Assembly (NCBI RefSeq): GCF_026191375.1
Contig: NZ_JAODTL010000045.1
Location: 26,338 to 90,337 of the forward strand
Direction of reading: 5' to 3'
From: Marinomonas pontica
Lineage (GTDB): Bacteria; Pseudomonadota; Gammaproteobacteria; Pseudomonadales; Marinomonadaceae
DNA: 64,000 nucleotides
Of the stretch, positions 47,910-60,357 are shown one piece after another (position 1 is the first letter of the stretch; each line of letters opens with the position of its first letter). The notes under the pieces were generated by a model that was not told the DNA's origin, searched no databases, and saw nothing but the letters and a program-made list of their open reading frames with translations. A program made the translations under genes and the position numbers.

Positions 47910-48503
47910 CTAGTCTTCATAGCCAAATAATTGGCGCTCCAGCAAATCCACTAAAATATGAATGACTGTGAGCTGGCATTCGTGTGTTCGGGCTGTGCCC
48001 AGTAGGTTGATTTTAATCTCGGTGTCATCTTGAGAGGTGAGTGAGGAGACATTTTTGGCTTCTGGGCTGGTGAGCGCCACTATGCTCATTTTGCGCTCGT
48101 GTGCCGCTTGAATGGCCTGAATGATGGGGGATGTATTGCCTTTGTTGGCTACCACAAACAAAATATCGCCAGGGTTTCCTAGTGCGGTTATTTGTTTAGA
48201 GAACACATCGTGATAGCTGTCATTATGCGTAATGGCCAGTAAAGCAGACCCTTCTCCGCTTAGGTTGATGGCGGGTAGTCCTGGACGTTCTCTGTCCATT
48301 CTATCCAGCATCAGGGTGCTAAAATATTGGGAGAGGTGGGATCCGGTGCTATTGCCAATGCATATGACTTTGCCCCCAGAAGCGATGCTGGTAAAGATCA
48401 CCTTAGCGGCATGCTCTATATAGGGTGGTAAGCTTTCGAGTGCTTGCTGTTGTGCCTCAAAGCTTTGGGCAAATTGTGTATAGATTGCTTCTTGAAAATC
48501 CAT
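47910..48503 (-). CDS. diaA: SIS-domain protein DiaA
   Basis: A 197-residue SIS-fold protein that binds DnaA and promotes timely replication initiation in E. coli. The SIS motifs GKVICIGNSTGSHLSQYFST and LFVVANKGNTSPIIQAIQ are present. ATG 48503 (MDFQEAIYTQF) is chosen over one nine codons upstream on homology. The order lpoA-yraN-diaA supports DiaA rather than a heptose isomerase (GmhA). Confidence 0.88.
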   Translation of the reverse strand: MDFQEAIYTQFAQSFEAQQQALESLPPYIEHAAKVIFTSIASGGKVICIGNSTGSHLSQYFSTLMLDRMDRERPGLPAINLSGEGSALLAITHNDSYHDVFSKQITALGNPGDILFVVANKGNTSPIIQAIQAAHERKMSIVALTSPEAKNVSSLTSQDDTEIKINLLGTARTHECQLTVIHILVDLLERQLFGYED

Positions 48504-48508
48504 AGTGA

Positions 48509-48892
48509 TTAAAATACTGCTTTTAGCCAAGTTAAGTGTTGTGAGTCTATTTTTTCATCAAATAATATTGCATCGAATCGACTTGCATGGTGTTCTTTGC
48601 TGTTTTTCTGCAGCCATAATGCCGCACTGTTGCGCACTTTTTTTAGTTTGGCAGTGCTTAAGCTCTCTGCTGCGCTACCATGCATGGCGTTTGCTCTGTA
48701 ACGTACTTCGATAAAGACATAAGTGTCTTTGTCTAAGAAAATTAAATCAATTTCACCCATGCGGCAGAAAAAATTTCTTTCAATAAAGCGAAGGCCTTCT
48801 TTGAGTAAATGCTTTTCAGCGACTTGCTCGGCTTTTTGGCCATTATTTTTCGATACTTTCCTTTTGTTCAAAAAATTGCTGACTGTTCGCAT
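48509..48892 (-). CDS. YraN/UPF0102 nuclease-like protein
   Basis: A 127-residue protein with the predicted endonuclease fold. The motifs NNGQKAEQVAEKHLLKEG, GEIDLIFLDKDTYVFIEVRYR and the acidic residues between them give the Holliday-junction-resolvase-like active site. Its ATG lies inside the end of lpoA (50-base overlap). No alternative ATG or GTG start was found that avoids this overlap. Confidence 0.9.
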   Translation of the reverse strand: MRTVSNFLNKRKVSKNNGQKAEQVAEKHLLKEGLRFIERNFFCRMGEIDLIFLDKDTYVFIEVRYRANAMHGSAAESLSTAKLKKVRNSAALWLQKNSKEHHASRFDAILFDEKIDSQHLTWLKAVF

Positions 48893-50699
48893 ATACCAAA
48901 TTTCCTTTTCGGTAAGTCATGATTTCAGGTCGTTTATGAAAAATGCCATTTTCATCAATGGTGATAATGCCTGTGTTTGCTGAAATTTTAGTGCTTGGCA
49001 ATAGTGTAAACAGTGGGTATTTATTAGCCAGTAAATAGGAATCAGCACCAAGCGCTTGCAGTCTGCGTAAAATGTTTGAGTTTTGATTTTTGAGTACTGA
49101 GCTTAATGTGACGTTTTTGGGAGTTAGAGCGGGTAGCTCAGTAAATAAAATTCGTTCAATGTCTTCTGACTTCGTAGATTTTTCGGGAGCGCTGTCGTTC
49201 AAGGTGCTGCTGGCTAGCATTGGGATTTTGTCAGCAAAATAGAAATCCAAAAGAGGGCGGATTTGTTTTGCGTCATTTAGTTTGCCAACGTAGTAGACAT
49301 AATCCAAATCTTCTCGTGATCTTGCGATGCTTTCTACGTTTGTTCCCGTCCATTGTTCAATGAGTCTCTTACGGGCAAAACTTTCATTGATCAATAACAA
49401 TTTCTGGATAGCATCTTGTCGTCCTTTCGGGGTGTTGGCGTAGGACTGGTTGGAAATGATATCAACATTTTCCTTGCTGGCAGCCGCTCGAAATTCGTCA
49501 CTTTGTTTTAATGCCCAAGTGTCTTGGATGCTTAATATAGCGGCCTTTTTAGCGCCTTCTTTTTTTGCAAAAGTGATGATTTCGTGAATTTCATCGTCAG
49601 CACTGAGTGAAAAATGGTACAAATTTTTAGGGTGTTGATTTATGTCCAGCTGGTTTAATGCAATAACGGGATAAGGCAGCTCTTGACGACTGACTTGAGC
49701 GACATTGTTTTTTTGCAGTGGGCCAATAATAACATCAGGCTGTTTTTCATTTGCGGCATTAAGGGCGTCTAAAACCGTTGGGAAGGCATCGATATCTACA
49801 ACGCTCACCGTTGGTCTGGCTTCTTTCTGGCTGTAGTAGGTGGCAAAAAAACCATCAACTATGGCTTGAGAGGCGCGCTCGAGCTTACCGCTCATTGGCA
49901 ATAATAAGACAATCTTTTGAGGTGCCATTTCTTTGACCGATGACATGATCAAAAAGTCTTGCGGTGGTGTAAGTGATGCTGGATGGTTTGGGTTGGCTGT
50001 CTGCCATTTCTCAAACATAGTGAGCTGTTGCTCGATTGATAAAGATTGATCTCGCAAAATACTGCTGATGGTTAACCAGCCATTCAGTAACGGAATATTT
50101 TGCTGTGATAGTTCATCCAGGTCGTTTTGAGAAAGGTTTTGAATGGCTGTCCATAATTTGGCTTGATTCTCATCGCCCTCGTTCAATGGCAAGTTGTACG
50201 TTAGATCCATGCGTAGGCGAACCGCATCAGACCAATTTCCAAAGTACTCCAATAAAGACGCTTTCGACTCTTTTAGAATGTTTTGATTATCTGGATGACG
50301 CGCGGCAGGCAAGGTATCGGCTTGCTCTAAATAGTGCATTGCGTCTGTCGCGTTGTCTAAATAAGCGGCGGTTTGTGCTGCCAATAGATAAGCGTTGAAT
50401 TGTATTGAGGAGGTGGTTGGTAAAACATCGCTCTCTAACAGGTCTAGGGCTTTCTGAAATTCACCTTGCTCATAAAACGTTTTTGCCGAAGTGTAGTTCG
50501 CCGCTAAGGCGTCCGAAACGTCGGAGCTTTTCCTTGGGTGGTAGATGCTTGGAGGCAGTGTGTTTTCTACTGGGGTATTCACAGTGGCTTTTTGAGCTTG
50601 GGGTTGTGGCTGTTCCATATTTAAATTCATGGAATTACAGGCGCTTAGCAGCAAACTACAAAGAGTTAATGGTATGATGCGGTAATTAATGAGGCTCAT
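48843..50699 (-). CDS. lpoA: penicillin-binding protein activator LpoA
   Basis: A 618-residue outer-membrane lipoprotein that activates PBP1A. The ATG at 50699 (MSLINYRIIPLTLCSLLLSAC) gives a proper signal with lipobox LLSAC; an upstream ATG would add 31 residues and is rejected. TPR-like N-domain (about residues 50-240) precedes the periplasmic-binding-like C-domain (LLLPMSGKLERASQAIVDGF). It stands back to back with rsmI, with 35 bases between the starts. Confidence 0.93.
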   Translation of the reverse strand: MSLINYRIIPLTLCSLLLSACNSMNLNMEQPQPQAQKATVNTPVENTLPPSIYHPRKSSDVSDALAANYTSAKTFYEQGEFQKALDLLESDVLPTTSSIQFNAYLLAAQTAAYLDNATDAMHYLEQADTLPAARHPDNQNILKESKASLLEYFGNWSDAVRLRMDLTYNLPLNEGDENQAKLWTAIQNLSQNDLDELSQQNIPLLNGWLTISSILRDQSLSIEQQLTMFEKWQTANPNHPASLTPPQDFLIMSSVKEMAPQKIVLLLPMSGKLERASQAIVDGFFATYYSQKEARPTVSVVDIDAFPTVLDALNAANEKQPDVIIGPLQKNNVAQVSRQELPYPVIALNQLDINQHPKNLYHFSLSADDEIHEIITFAKKEGAKKAAILSIQDTWALKQSDEFRAAASKENVDIISNQSYANTPKGRQDAIQKLLLINESFARKRLIEQWTGTNVESIARSREDLDYVYYVGKLNDAKQIRPLLDFYFADKIPMLASSTLNDSAPEKSTKSEDIERILFTELPALTPKNVTLSSVLKNQNSNILRRLQALGADSYLLANKYPLFTLLPSTKISANTGIITIDENGIFHKRPEIMTYRKGNLVYANSQQFFEQKESIEK

Positions 50700-50734
50700 A
50701 AGCTTATATAAAAGTGACAAATAAAAGAGGCAAC

Positions 50735-51598
50735 ATGGTACCACATAGTTCTGATGATGCGAGAGGGTCGCTGTACATAGTTGCGACCCCAATTGGTAAT
50801 CTAGACGATTTCAGTAAACGAGCTGAGCAAACTTTACGGGGTGTAGATTATATCGCCGCAGAAGACACACGTCATACTCGGCGTTTACTCAACCACTTTG
50901 GTATTGAGGCTAAGCTATTTTCTATTCATGACCACAATGAAAAAGACAAAGCGGACTATGTTGCGAGTTTATTGGATGAAGGTAAGAGTGTTGCTTTGGT
51001 GTCCGATGCTGGCACGCCATTGATATCCGATCCTGGCTATCATGTCGTACATGCTTTGCGTGAAAAGGGTCACAAAGTCATGCCGATTCCTGGAGCTTGT
51101 GCTTTGATCGCTGCGTTATGCGCTTCAGGTTTGCCGACCGATCAATTCTTTTTTGCAGGTTTTGTCCCGGCTAAATCAAAAGGACGTTGTGACCTTTTTG
51201 AATCATGGAAAACGCAAGCGGGGACGGTGATTTTTTATGAATCAACGCACCGAGTCTATGACTCCATTGCCGATGTGCAAAAAGTGTACGGTGACGATGC
51301 CCAATTGGTTTTGGCACGCGAAGTCACAAAAACCTTTGAGACATTCTTGTCCGGCACGGCGTCTGAGATTCTTGCTATGTTCGACGAAGATGCGAACCAA
51401 ATGCGTGGTGAGTTCGTGGTCATGCTGAGTTTTACGCAAGAGAGCGGCAACGAAGCGGAATTAGAAGCGAAGCGTATTTTGACGATTTTGTTAGAAGATT
51501 TACCGGTTAAGCAAGCGGCAGCGATGGCAGCAAAATTAACTGGTGAGAAGAAAAACTCTCTTTATAAAATGGCCTTGGAAATGCAGGGCGCTGAATGA
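50735..51598 (+). CDS. rsmI: 16S rRNA (cytidine-1402-2'-O)-methyltransferase
   Basis: A 287-residue TP-methylase that acts on C1402 of 16S rRNA with S-adenosylmethionine. Motifs LYIVATPIGNLDDFSKRAEQ, AEDTRHTRRLL, SDAGTPLISDPGYHVV and PIPGACALIAAL are present. ATG 50735 has AGAGG before it and is preferred to GTG 50714. The length equals that of E. coli RsmI (286). Confidence 0.95.
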   Translation: MVPHSSDDARGSLYIVATPIGNLDDFSKRAEQTLRGVDYIAAEDTRHTRRLLNHFGIEAKLFSIHDHNEKDKADYVASLLDEGKSVALVSDAGTPLISDPGYHVVHALREKGHKVMPIPGACALIAALCASGLPTDQFFFAGFVPAKSKGRCDLFESWKTQAGTVIFYESTHRVYDSIADVQKVYGDDAQLVLAREVTKTFETFLSGTASEILAMFDEDANQMRGEFVVMLSFTQESGNEAELEAKRILTILLEDLPVKQAAAMAAKLTGEKKNSLYKMALEMQGAE

Positions 51599-51694
51599 TG
51601 TCAGGTTGGCACTTTAGACTGGGTTGATGATCGTTTTAAACAGACGGACAAAAAATCCGTGTTTACTTGGCGATCATAGTGAGTATACTCAGCT
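51599..51694 (+). promoter_or_regulatory. promoter region of the thiamin operon
   Basis: TATACT at 51684-51689 is a good -10 box about ten bases before the riboswitch. The base group 17 bases upstream (GTTTAC) is a weak -35 box. Confidence 0.45.
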
Positions 51695-51790
51695 CTACTT
51701 GTCGGAGTGCCATTTGGCTGAGATCGCATAATTAAATGCGGGATCCGCAGAACCTGATCGGGCTAATACCCGCGTAGGAAACAAGAAAGT
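51695..51790 (+). ncRNA. TPP riboswitch (THI element)
   Basis: The aptamer landmarks are all here in order: GTCGGAGTGCC, CTGAGATC, AACCTGATC, GGGCTAATACCCGCGTAGGAA. They match the conserved J3-2, J2-4, P4 and P5 parts of the thiamin pyrophosphate aptamer. It stands before thiC and should turn the operon off when TPP is plentiful. Confidence 0.96.
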
Positions 51791-51808
51791 CTCCATTTTT
51801 TCTTATCT

Positions 51809-53966
<2,158 letters not shown>

Positions 53967-53981
53967 GAGCCAGGAGGATTT

Positions 53982-55499
53982 ATGACTATAAAGCCTCCTG
54001 TTATCTGGTGTGTGGGGGGATCGGATTCATCTGCCCATGCTGGATTGCAAGCGGATTTACGCACCGGACAAGATTTAGGTTGTCATGTACAAACGATCGT
54101 CACTTGTATTACGGCGCAAAACTCTAAGGAAGTGCAGTCTGTCGAAGCAGTGTCGTTGGCGATGTTTAATCGGCAATGGCAGGCTTTGCTTGACGATGTG
54201 CCGCCAAACGCCATCAAGGTGAGCTTATTGCCTACTATTGAGTTGGTGAAGGCATGCGCTCATTGGTTAAGGAAAATGAAAGCCGACTTTCCTCAAGTAT
54301 CGATCGTGTTTGACCCCGTTATGGCGGCCAGCAGTGAATTGGGAAATCGCCTGCAAAGTACGTCTGTGGGAGTGTGCCTATTACAAAACTTGTTGGCGCA
54401 GGTAGATGTAATTACGCCCAACCTTATGGAGTTTGAAACACTGACCGGCGTCTCTGGCGAGCAATCCATTGAAAAGATACATCGTCAGCTTGCTGCGTAT
54501 TTTGCCTTGTCGCCGTCGCGCTGGTTATTAAAAGGCGGGCATGGGGTGTCAGATCAGTCGACTGATTGGTTGTTAGATGTGAATTCGATGGTGGGATTTG
54601 TCAGTCCGCGATTGTCGGTGAGCAATACACGAGGCACAGGTTGTACTTTATCGACGGCGTTAGTAAGTTTTATGGCTCATGGTTACGATCTTTTAGACGC
54701 AATGACCATGGCAAAGGCGTACATCACTGGGGCATTAAAAACGGGTGTTCAAATTGGGAAAGGAGCGGGGCCATTAGGAAGACCCGGTTGGCCGTTGCAA
54801 ATTGACAACCTCCCTGAGATTGTTTCACCCAATATGAACGCACAGACCTCGACAAACTTGCCTTTTGCCAAGATGGACCTCAATAAAATGGGTTTGTATC
54901 CCGTGGTTGATTCCGTGGAATGGCTAGCATTAGTGCTAAAACAAGGGGTGAAAATTGCCCAATTGCGGATTAAGGACCCTCATGATGTAGATCTTGAATC
55001 ACATATTCAGCAGGCCATCGCGTTAGGTATTGAGCACGACGCCCAAGTTTTCATTAATGATTATTGGCAATTGGCGATTGAGTGTGGTGCTTACGGTGTG
55101 CACCTTGGACAAGAGGATCTTGATGTGGCCGATTTGGTACAAATCCAAGCGGCGGGTTTGCGACTTGGTATCAGTACACATGGGTATTATGAAATTGCCC
55201 GAGCGCAATCTATCCAACCAAGTTACATCGCGTTAGGTCATATTTTTCCAACGCAAACCAAAGACATGCCGTCTCAGCCGCAAGGTTTAACTCGTCTTGC
55301 GCATTATGCAACGTTACTAAAAGGCGTGGTTCCTACCGTGGCTATTGGTGGTATCAGTGCTGAGCGGTTAACGGCGGTGGCGCAAACAGGAGTGGACAGT
55401 GTGGCGTTAGTGACAGCCATTACGCGTGCTGAGAATCCAGAATCCGCTACTCGATCACTACAGGCGTCGTTCGAATGCCGTAACGAGGTGTGGCTATGA
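53982..55499 (+). CDS. ThiD-ThiE fusion: HMP-P kinase / thiamin-phosphate synthase
   Basis: A 505-residue bifunctional enzyme. The N-terminal ThiD-like domain (about residues 5-270) phosphorylates hydroxymethylpyrimidine; it has [27 protein letters not shown] and [14 protein letters not shown]. The C-terminal ThiE domain (about 310-495) joins pyrimidine and thiazole; it has [32 protein letters not shown] and [11 protein letters not shown]. The linker is about 40 residues. ThiD and ThiE are separate proteins in E. coli. Confidence 0.93.
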   Translation: MTIKPPVIWCVGGSDSSAHAGLQADLRTGQDLGCHVQTIVTCITAQNSKEVQSVEAVSLAMFNRQWQALLDDVPPNAIKVSLLPTIELVKACAHWLRKMKADFPQVSIVFDPVMAASSELGNRLQSTSVGVCLLQNLLAQVDVITPNLMEFETLTGVSGEQSIEKIHRQLAAYFALSPSRWLLKGGHGVSDQSTDWLLDVNSMVGFVSPRLSVSNTRGTGCTLSTALVSFMAHGYDLLDAMTMAKAYITGALKTGVQIGKGAGPLGRPGWPLQIDNLPEIVSPNMNAQTSTNLPFAKMDLNKMGLYPVVDSVEWLALVLKQGVKIAQLRIKDPHDVDLESHIQQAIALGIEHDAQVFINDYWQLAIECGAYGVHLGQEDLDVADLVQIQAAGLRLGISTHGYYEIARAQSIQPSYIALGHIFPTQTKDMPSQPQGLTRLAHYATLLKGVVPTVAIGGISAERLTAVAQTGVDSVALVTAITRAENPESATRSLQASFECRNEVWL

Positions 55500-55693
55500 A
55501 AATTATGCTGAATGACGCGCCATGTGATTTTTTAGGCCACACTCTTTTGGATTTGTTGAGGTATCTGGGTAAAAGGGAGCAGGGTATTGCTATTGCGATT
55601 AATCAACAAGTCGTGCCAAAGAGTTTATGGGCAAGTACTGAATTGAACGAACACAGTCAGGTGTTTATTTTTGAGTCTATTGCTGGAGGCTAA
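55496..55693 (+). CDS. thiS: sulfur carrier protein ThiS
   Basis: A 65-residue ubiquitin-fold protein ending in the required Gly-Gly (ESIAGG). It is charged with sulfur at this end for thiazole synthesis. ATG 55496 overlaps the stop of the fusion gene (ATGA) and has GAGG seven bases upstream; it is preferred over GTG 55490. Confidence 0.93.
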   Translation: MKIMLNDAPCDFLGHTLLDLLRYLGKREQGIAIAINQQVVPKSLWASTELNEHSQVFIFESIAGG

Positions 55694-55694
55694 C

Positions 55695-56471
55695 ATGTCG
55701 TCTTTTTTTATTGCTGGGCACGAATTTCACTCCCGGCTTTTTACTGGTACTGGTAAGTATGCCAGTGCGAACACCATGATGGATTCTTTGATTGCCAGCA
55801 AGAGCGAATTGGTGACTTTGTCTTTACGTCGTATGGATCTCAAGCAGCAAACGGATAATATTCTTCAACCCTTACAACAGCATTGCATGAAACTTTTGCC
55901 AAATACCTCTGGGGCAAGAACAGCAAAAGAGGCCGTTTTTGCGGCGGAGCTTGCTAGAGAGGCACTGGAAACGAACTGGGTTAAATTAGAGATTCATCCT
56001 GACCCGCGTTATTTGATGCCAGATGGCATGGAAACCTTGTTGGCAGCCGAAGAGTTGATCAAGAAAGGCTTTGTGGTGATGCCCTATGTGCACGCAGATC
56101 CCGTACTTTGCAAACGCTTAGAAGAGGTGGGGTGTCAATGTGTGATGCCGCTGGGCTCACCTATTGGTTCCAATATGGGGTTGGCAAGTCGACCATTTCT
56201 GGAAATTATCATTGAGCAAAGTACGGTGCCCGTGATCGTAGATGCGGGTATTGGTGCACCTTCAGATGCCGCCTTGGCGTTAGAGATTGGCGCCGATGCA
56301 GTGTTGGTCAATACGGCAATGGCGGTCGCTAGACAGCCTGCACAAATGGGAAAGGCCTTTCGGCTTGCTGTCGAGGCTGGGCGTATGGCGTATGAATCTG
56401 GCTTGGGGGAGCGAAGAGTGCAAGCACAAGCGACGAGCCCATTAACCGAGTTTATTGGGGCCTTGTCATGA
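55695..56471 (+). CDS. thiG: thiazole synthase ThiG
   Basis: A 258-residue TIM-barrel enzyme that builds the thiazole ring from dehydroglycine, deoxyxylulose phosphate and ThiS-thiocarboxylate. The start [21 protein letters not shown] is canonical. The catalytic Lys lies in [10 protein letters not shown]. Motifs [14 protein letters not shown] and [14 protein letters not shown] are present. It begins one base after the thiS stop and overlaps thiH. Confidence 0.96.
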   Translation: MSSFFIAGHEFHSRLFTGTGKYASANTMMDSLIASKSELVTLSLRRMDLKQQTDNILQPLQQHCMKLLPNTSGARTAKEAVFAAELAREALETNWVKLEIHPDPRYLMPDGMETLLAAEELIKKGFVVMPYVHADPVLCKRLEEVGCQCVMPLGSPIGSNMGLASRPFLEIIIEQSTVPVIVDAGIGAPSDAALALEIGADAVLVNTAMAVARQPAQMGKAFRLAVEAGRMAYESGLGERRVQAQATSPLTEFIGALS

Positions 56472-57640
56472 TGAATGAGCGTGTTCAAAACGTTCGCTTG
56501 TTAGAGCAAAGCCCAGCCGTGCCAGGGCAGTTTAGTGAATGTGTTGAAAATACGGATTGGCATGACGTTACGCGCTGTCATCAAGAGAAAACAGAGCACG
56601 ATGTGTTGCGAGCCTTGAGCAAGAATAAGTTAGATGTCGAGGATTTCGCTGCGTTGATTTCGCCTGCAGCAGAGCCATATTTATTCGATATGGTGGCGAA
56701 AAGTGAACAACTGACTTTGCAACGGTTTGGAAATACGCTGAGTCTGTTTGCACCTTTGTACTTGTCCAACACCTGTGCCAATGAATGCACTTATTGTGGC
56801 TTTTCTATGAGTAACGCCATTAAACGCTTAACGCTAAATGAATCGCAATTAGCAAAGGAAGTGACGGCGATTAAAGCAAAAGGTTTTGATCATATTCTCT
56901 TGGTAACAGGCGAGACCAACAAGGTATCTATGCCGTATTTTGAGCGCATGATTCCACTAATCAAACCGCATTTTAGCCAGCTGTCTATGGAAGTACAGCC
57001 ATTGGACACAGACGAATACAAGCAGCTGCAGACTATTGGTTTGGATGGTGTGTTGGTTTATCAAGAAACCTATCGGCGTACAACGTATTTGGAGCATCAC
57101 TTACGCGGCAACAAGTCAAACTTCAATTATCGCTTGGATGCCCCCGATCGAATTGGTCAAGCGGGTATTCATAAGATTGGCTTGGGTGTATTGCTTGGCT
57201 TGGAAGACTGGCGTACTGATTCTGTCATGATGGCGCATCATTTGCGGCATTTGCAAAAGCGCTATTGGCGCAGTCGTTTCAGTGTGGCGTTCCCGCGTAT
57301 TCGTCCTTGCGAGGGAGGCATAGTACCCAAGTCGGTAATTTCTGATCGTCAATTGGTTCAATTGATTGCGGCCTGGCGATTGTTTGATCGAGACTTGGAA
57401 ATGAGCTTGTCTACTCGCGAATCCCCTGAATTCCGCCATCATGCCGTTAGAATGGGGTTTACTACCATGAGTGCGGAATCTAAGACGCAACCAGGAGGAT
57501 ATGCAGAGGACTCCCAAGAAGCCCTTGAGCAATTTGAAATCAGTGATGAACGACCGGTCTCTGACATTATGGCTATGATTCGTCAACAAGGCCGTGAAGT
57601 GGTGTGGAAAGATTGGGATCCTGCGCTGTCACAGGGTTGA
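56468..57640 (+). CDS. thiH: 2-iminoacetate synthase ThiH
   Basis: A 390-residue radical-SAM enzyme that makes dehydroglycine from tyrosine. The cluster motif is [11 protein letters not shown] (CX3CX2C). The family motifs [15 protein letters not shown] and [13 protein letters not shown] are present. Its first ATG overlaps the thiG stop. The organism uses the ThiH (anaerobic-type) route here rather than ThiO glycine oxidase. Confidence 0.95.
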   Translation: MMNERVQNVRLLEQSPAVPGQFSECVENTDWHDVTRCHQEKTEHDVLRALSKNKLDVEDFAALISPAAEPYLFDMVAKSEQLTLQRFGNTLSLFAPLYLSNTCANECTYCGFSMSNAIKRLTLNESQLAKEVTAIKAKGFDHILLVTGETNKVSMPYFERMIPLIKPHFSQLSMEVQPLDTDEYKQLQTIGLDGVLVYQETYRRTTYLEHHLRGNKSNFNYRLDAPDRIGQAGIHKIGLGVLLGLEDWRTDSVMMAHHLRHLQKRYWRSRFSVAFPRIRPCEGGIVPKSVISDRQLVQLIAAWRLFDRDLEMSLSTRESPEFRHHAVRMGFTTMSAESKTQPGGYAEDSQEALEQFEISDERPVSDIMAMIRQQGREVVWKDWDPALSQG

Positions 57641-57692
57641 GGGATTCAATTGGATGTATTCAACCGACATAACACGTTATGTGCGTAATGCG

Positions 57693-57721
57693 GCCCCAGC
57701 CGTGAAAGCTGGGGCTTTTTT
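57693..57721. terminator. terminator between thiH and aroA
   Basis: GCCCCAGC and GCTGGGGC form an eight-base GC-rich stem around CGTGAAA, and six T follow on the plus strand. Confidence 0.9.
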
Positions 57722-57723
57722 GC

Positions 57724-59000
57724 TTAGCTGGCTACGGTATTAAATAGCTCAAAATACGTTGGGAAAGTTTTTGAGGTACAGCCAGGGTCGTTAATGGTAA
57801 CAGGGGTGTCTGAAAAGGCGACCAGAGAAAAACACATGGCAATACGGTGGTCATTGTAGGTATCAATGGCGGCGTTTTGCAGCTTTGGCACTGGTGTTAC
57901 CGTAATAAAGTCTTCCCCTTCGATAACCTCGGCGCCGAGTTTTTTCAGCTCTGTTGCCATGGCGTACAAACGGTCTGTTTCTTTTACTCGCCAGTTATAA
58001 ATGTTGCGAATTGTTGTGGTGCCTTTTGCGAATAAAGCCGTTGTTGCAATCGTCATCGCTGCATCAGGGATGTGGTTCATGTCTAAGTCAACGCCGTTTA
58101 ATTCATTGTGCTCGGCTTCTATCCAAGTTGGCCCATAGGTGATTTTGGCACCCATTTGCGCTAGTACATCAGCGAATTTCACGTCGCCCTGTACGCTGTC
58201 TGTGCCTACACCGTGAACTTTGATTTTGCCACCCGCGATGGCTGCAGCAGCAAGGAAGTATGATGCAGAAGACGCATCGCCTTCGACCATGATTTCGCCT
58301 GGGCTTTGGTAAGTTTGCTGACCTTTTACCACGAATGCTTGGTAATTCTGGTTTTCCACTTCCACACCAAATTGTTTCATCGCGTGCAGGGTGATGTCGA
58401 TGTATGGTTTAGACACCAACTCACCATCAACGTTGATGGTGAGATCGTTTTTTGCGAGTGGTGCGCTCATTAGGATAGCGGTTAGGAATTGGCTTGAAAT
58501 ATTGCCTTTAATGGATACTTCGCCACCAGATAAACCGTTTGCCTTGATACACAATGGCGGGTAGTTTTTCTCACCTTCGTAAGCAATGTCCACGCCCAAT
58601 GCTTGTAACGCGTCCACGAGGTCACCAATAGGGCGTTCGTGCATGCGAGGTTCGCCGTGCAAGTGGAACTCTCCTTACCTAAGCAAAGCGCCGCAGTTAA
58701 AGGTCGCATTGCGGTGCCTGCATTGCCAAGGAATAGATCGCCGAAATCCGCTTTGATCGGCCCGCCAAGGCCTTCTAATACGCAGGTCGTGCCATTGTCT
58801 TCAATAGTGTAGTTCACGCCTAATTTGGTTAGGCTCTCTAGCATGTGGCGAATGTCGTCACTGTCTAATAAATTGGTGATTTTCGTAGTGCCCTTTGCCA
58901 AAGTGGCTAGCAACAAGATGCGATTTGAAAGGCTTTTGGAACCCGGAATTTGGATCTCTCCATTGGCTTTGGAAAGAGGGCCTAGCGTAATTGAATTCAT
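57724..59000 (-). CDS. aroA: EPSP synthase AroA, one-base deletion as sequenced
   Basis: The enzyme makes 5-enolpyruvylshikimate-3-phosphate in the shikimate pathway. The start [27 protein letters not shown] in shorter pieces is canonical (ATG 59000). The frame is lost after AALCLGK near 58673. The rest continues in another frame as [22 protein letters not shown]. Restoring one G (C on the plus strand) gives [20 protein letters not shown] and about 425 residues (E. coli 427). The glyphosate-site [10 protein letters not shown] and the end [11 protein letters not shown] are intact. Confidence 0.93.
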
Positions 59001-59282
59001 TATTAAGTCCATCACAGTGGTGTTATGTAGATTGTTTGCTGTTTGTGTTTAATGCGTGTCGCTGCGAGTAAATTATAAGTGTTCGATATTGCGCAAATTG
59101 TGTCCGTTTGTTGTGTGGTCGCGTCACTCTATTTAAAGAGGTCAGTCTTGAATGCCAATTAGTATACCTTTGATGGTGGGTTGTGTCAGTTATGTCAATC
59201 AACGCGTCGTGCTATTTTTTAGCACGCATCGCCTTTAGAATAAGGCGCATTAAAATAATGATGTCATTAAAGGAGTCAATTT
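59001..59282. other. 282-base gap between divergent aroA and aldo/keto reductase genes
   Basis: Two hairpins lie near the reductase gene: CGTGCTA/TAGCACG (59206-59225) with a T loop, and GCCTT/AAGGC (59230-59247). They may form a leader structure or an operator. No promoter is clear. The bases AAAGGAG precede the reductase ATG as a strong ribosome site. Confidence 0.5.
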
Positions 59283-60182
59283 ATGAGGCACCAATATCAC
59301 CCTTTAGGGTTTGAAGGTTCGCGTATCGCTCAGGGTTTTTGGCGAATGAATGAATGGGGCATGTCTGCAACGGACTCATTGGGTTTTATCGAGGCGTGTT
59401 TGGATTTGGGTGTGACGACCTTTGATCATGCGGATATTTATGGTGATTATCAGTGTGAAGCTTTGTTTGGCGATGCGTTAAAGTGCAAACCTGCATTACG
59501 GGATAAAATGGAGATAGTCACTAAATGTGGGATTTTACTACCGTCTTATAATCGACCAGACATTCAAGTGTATCGGTATGATTATCGCTCTGAGCATATA
59601 ATAGCGAGTGTTGATCGCTCTTTGGCAAACCTACAATGCGAATACATAGACACCCTGTTGTTGCATCGACCAAGCCCTTTAATGGACGCCGATGAAATCG
59701 CACAAGCCTTTGATTTGCTGTTTACTCTTGGCAAGGTGAAGCATTTTGGTGTGTCTAATTTCACGACACGACAATTTGATTTGTTGCAATCACGTCTAGA
59801 CGCGCCGCTGATTATTAATCAGGTTGAGCTGTCACCGTTGGCGTTGCAGCACTTTGAAGATGGAACGTTAGATCATGCTCAGCAACATGCGGTGACGCCA
59901 ATGGCGTGGTCGCCATTGGCGGGCGGTGAGTTATTTTCTGCAAAAAGTGAAAAAGCGGTTCGGGTGTTGGCTGTGTTAACGGAATTAGCAGCAAGTAAAG
60001 CGTGTTCGGTAGATCAAATTGTCATTGCCTGGTTGCTACGACATCCATCAGAAATTTGTCCGGTGATGGGCTCGGGAAAAATTGAACGATTGGCGTCGCT
60101 GGCTGGCGCACAGTCGCTGACGTTGACTGATGATGACTGGTTCCGTATTTGGATAGCGTCTCAGGGGCAGTCTGTTCCTTAA
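59283..60182 (+). CDS. aldo/keto reductase (YdhF-like)
   Basis: A 299-residue NADPH-dependent oxidoreductase with the TIM-barrel fold. The tetrad is visible: Asp and Tyr in TTFDHADIYGDYQCEALFG, Lys in IVTKCGILLP and His in TLLLHRPSPLMD. The cofactor region ICPVMGSGKIERL is present. The overall sequence resembles E. coli YdhF. The substrate is unknown. It is a single-gene unit with its own terminator. Confidence 0.9.
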   Translation: MRHQYHPLGFEGSRIAQGFWRMNEWGMSATDSLGFIEACLDLGVTTFDHADIYGDYQCEALFGDALKCKPALRDKMEIVTKCGILLPSYNRPDIQVYRYDYRSEHIIASVDRSLANLQCEYIDTLLLHRPSPLMDADEIAQAFDLLFTLGKVKHFGVSNFTTRQFDLLQSRLDAPLIINQVELSPLALQHFEDGTLDHAQQHAVTPMAWSPLAGGELFSAKSEKAVRVLAVLTELAASKACSVDQIVIAWLLRHPSEICPVMGSGKIERLASLAGAQSLTLTDDDWFRIWIASQGQSVP

Positions 60183-60210
60183 TGTTTCGTAAGTCTATGT
60201 TTTACTATTT

Positions 60211-60235
60211 AAAAGCCGCAATTGCGGCTTTTTTT
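60211..60235 (+). terminator. terminator after the aldo/keto reductase gene
   Basis: AAAAGCCGCAATTGCGGCTTTTTTT is a perfect hairpin with T-run. Confidence 0.92.
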
Positions 60236-60357
60236 GTATCGGATGTTTTAGCTTTGTTTTTGTCGGTGTAGAAAGTGTGTTGTTTCGTAAGGTGTGACTG
60301 AAATTCCTTTTTTATTCTTTATACTTGCGCGATTCAAACTATTGTAGGTGGCATTAA

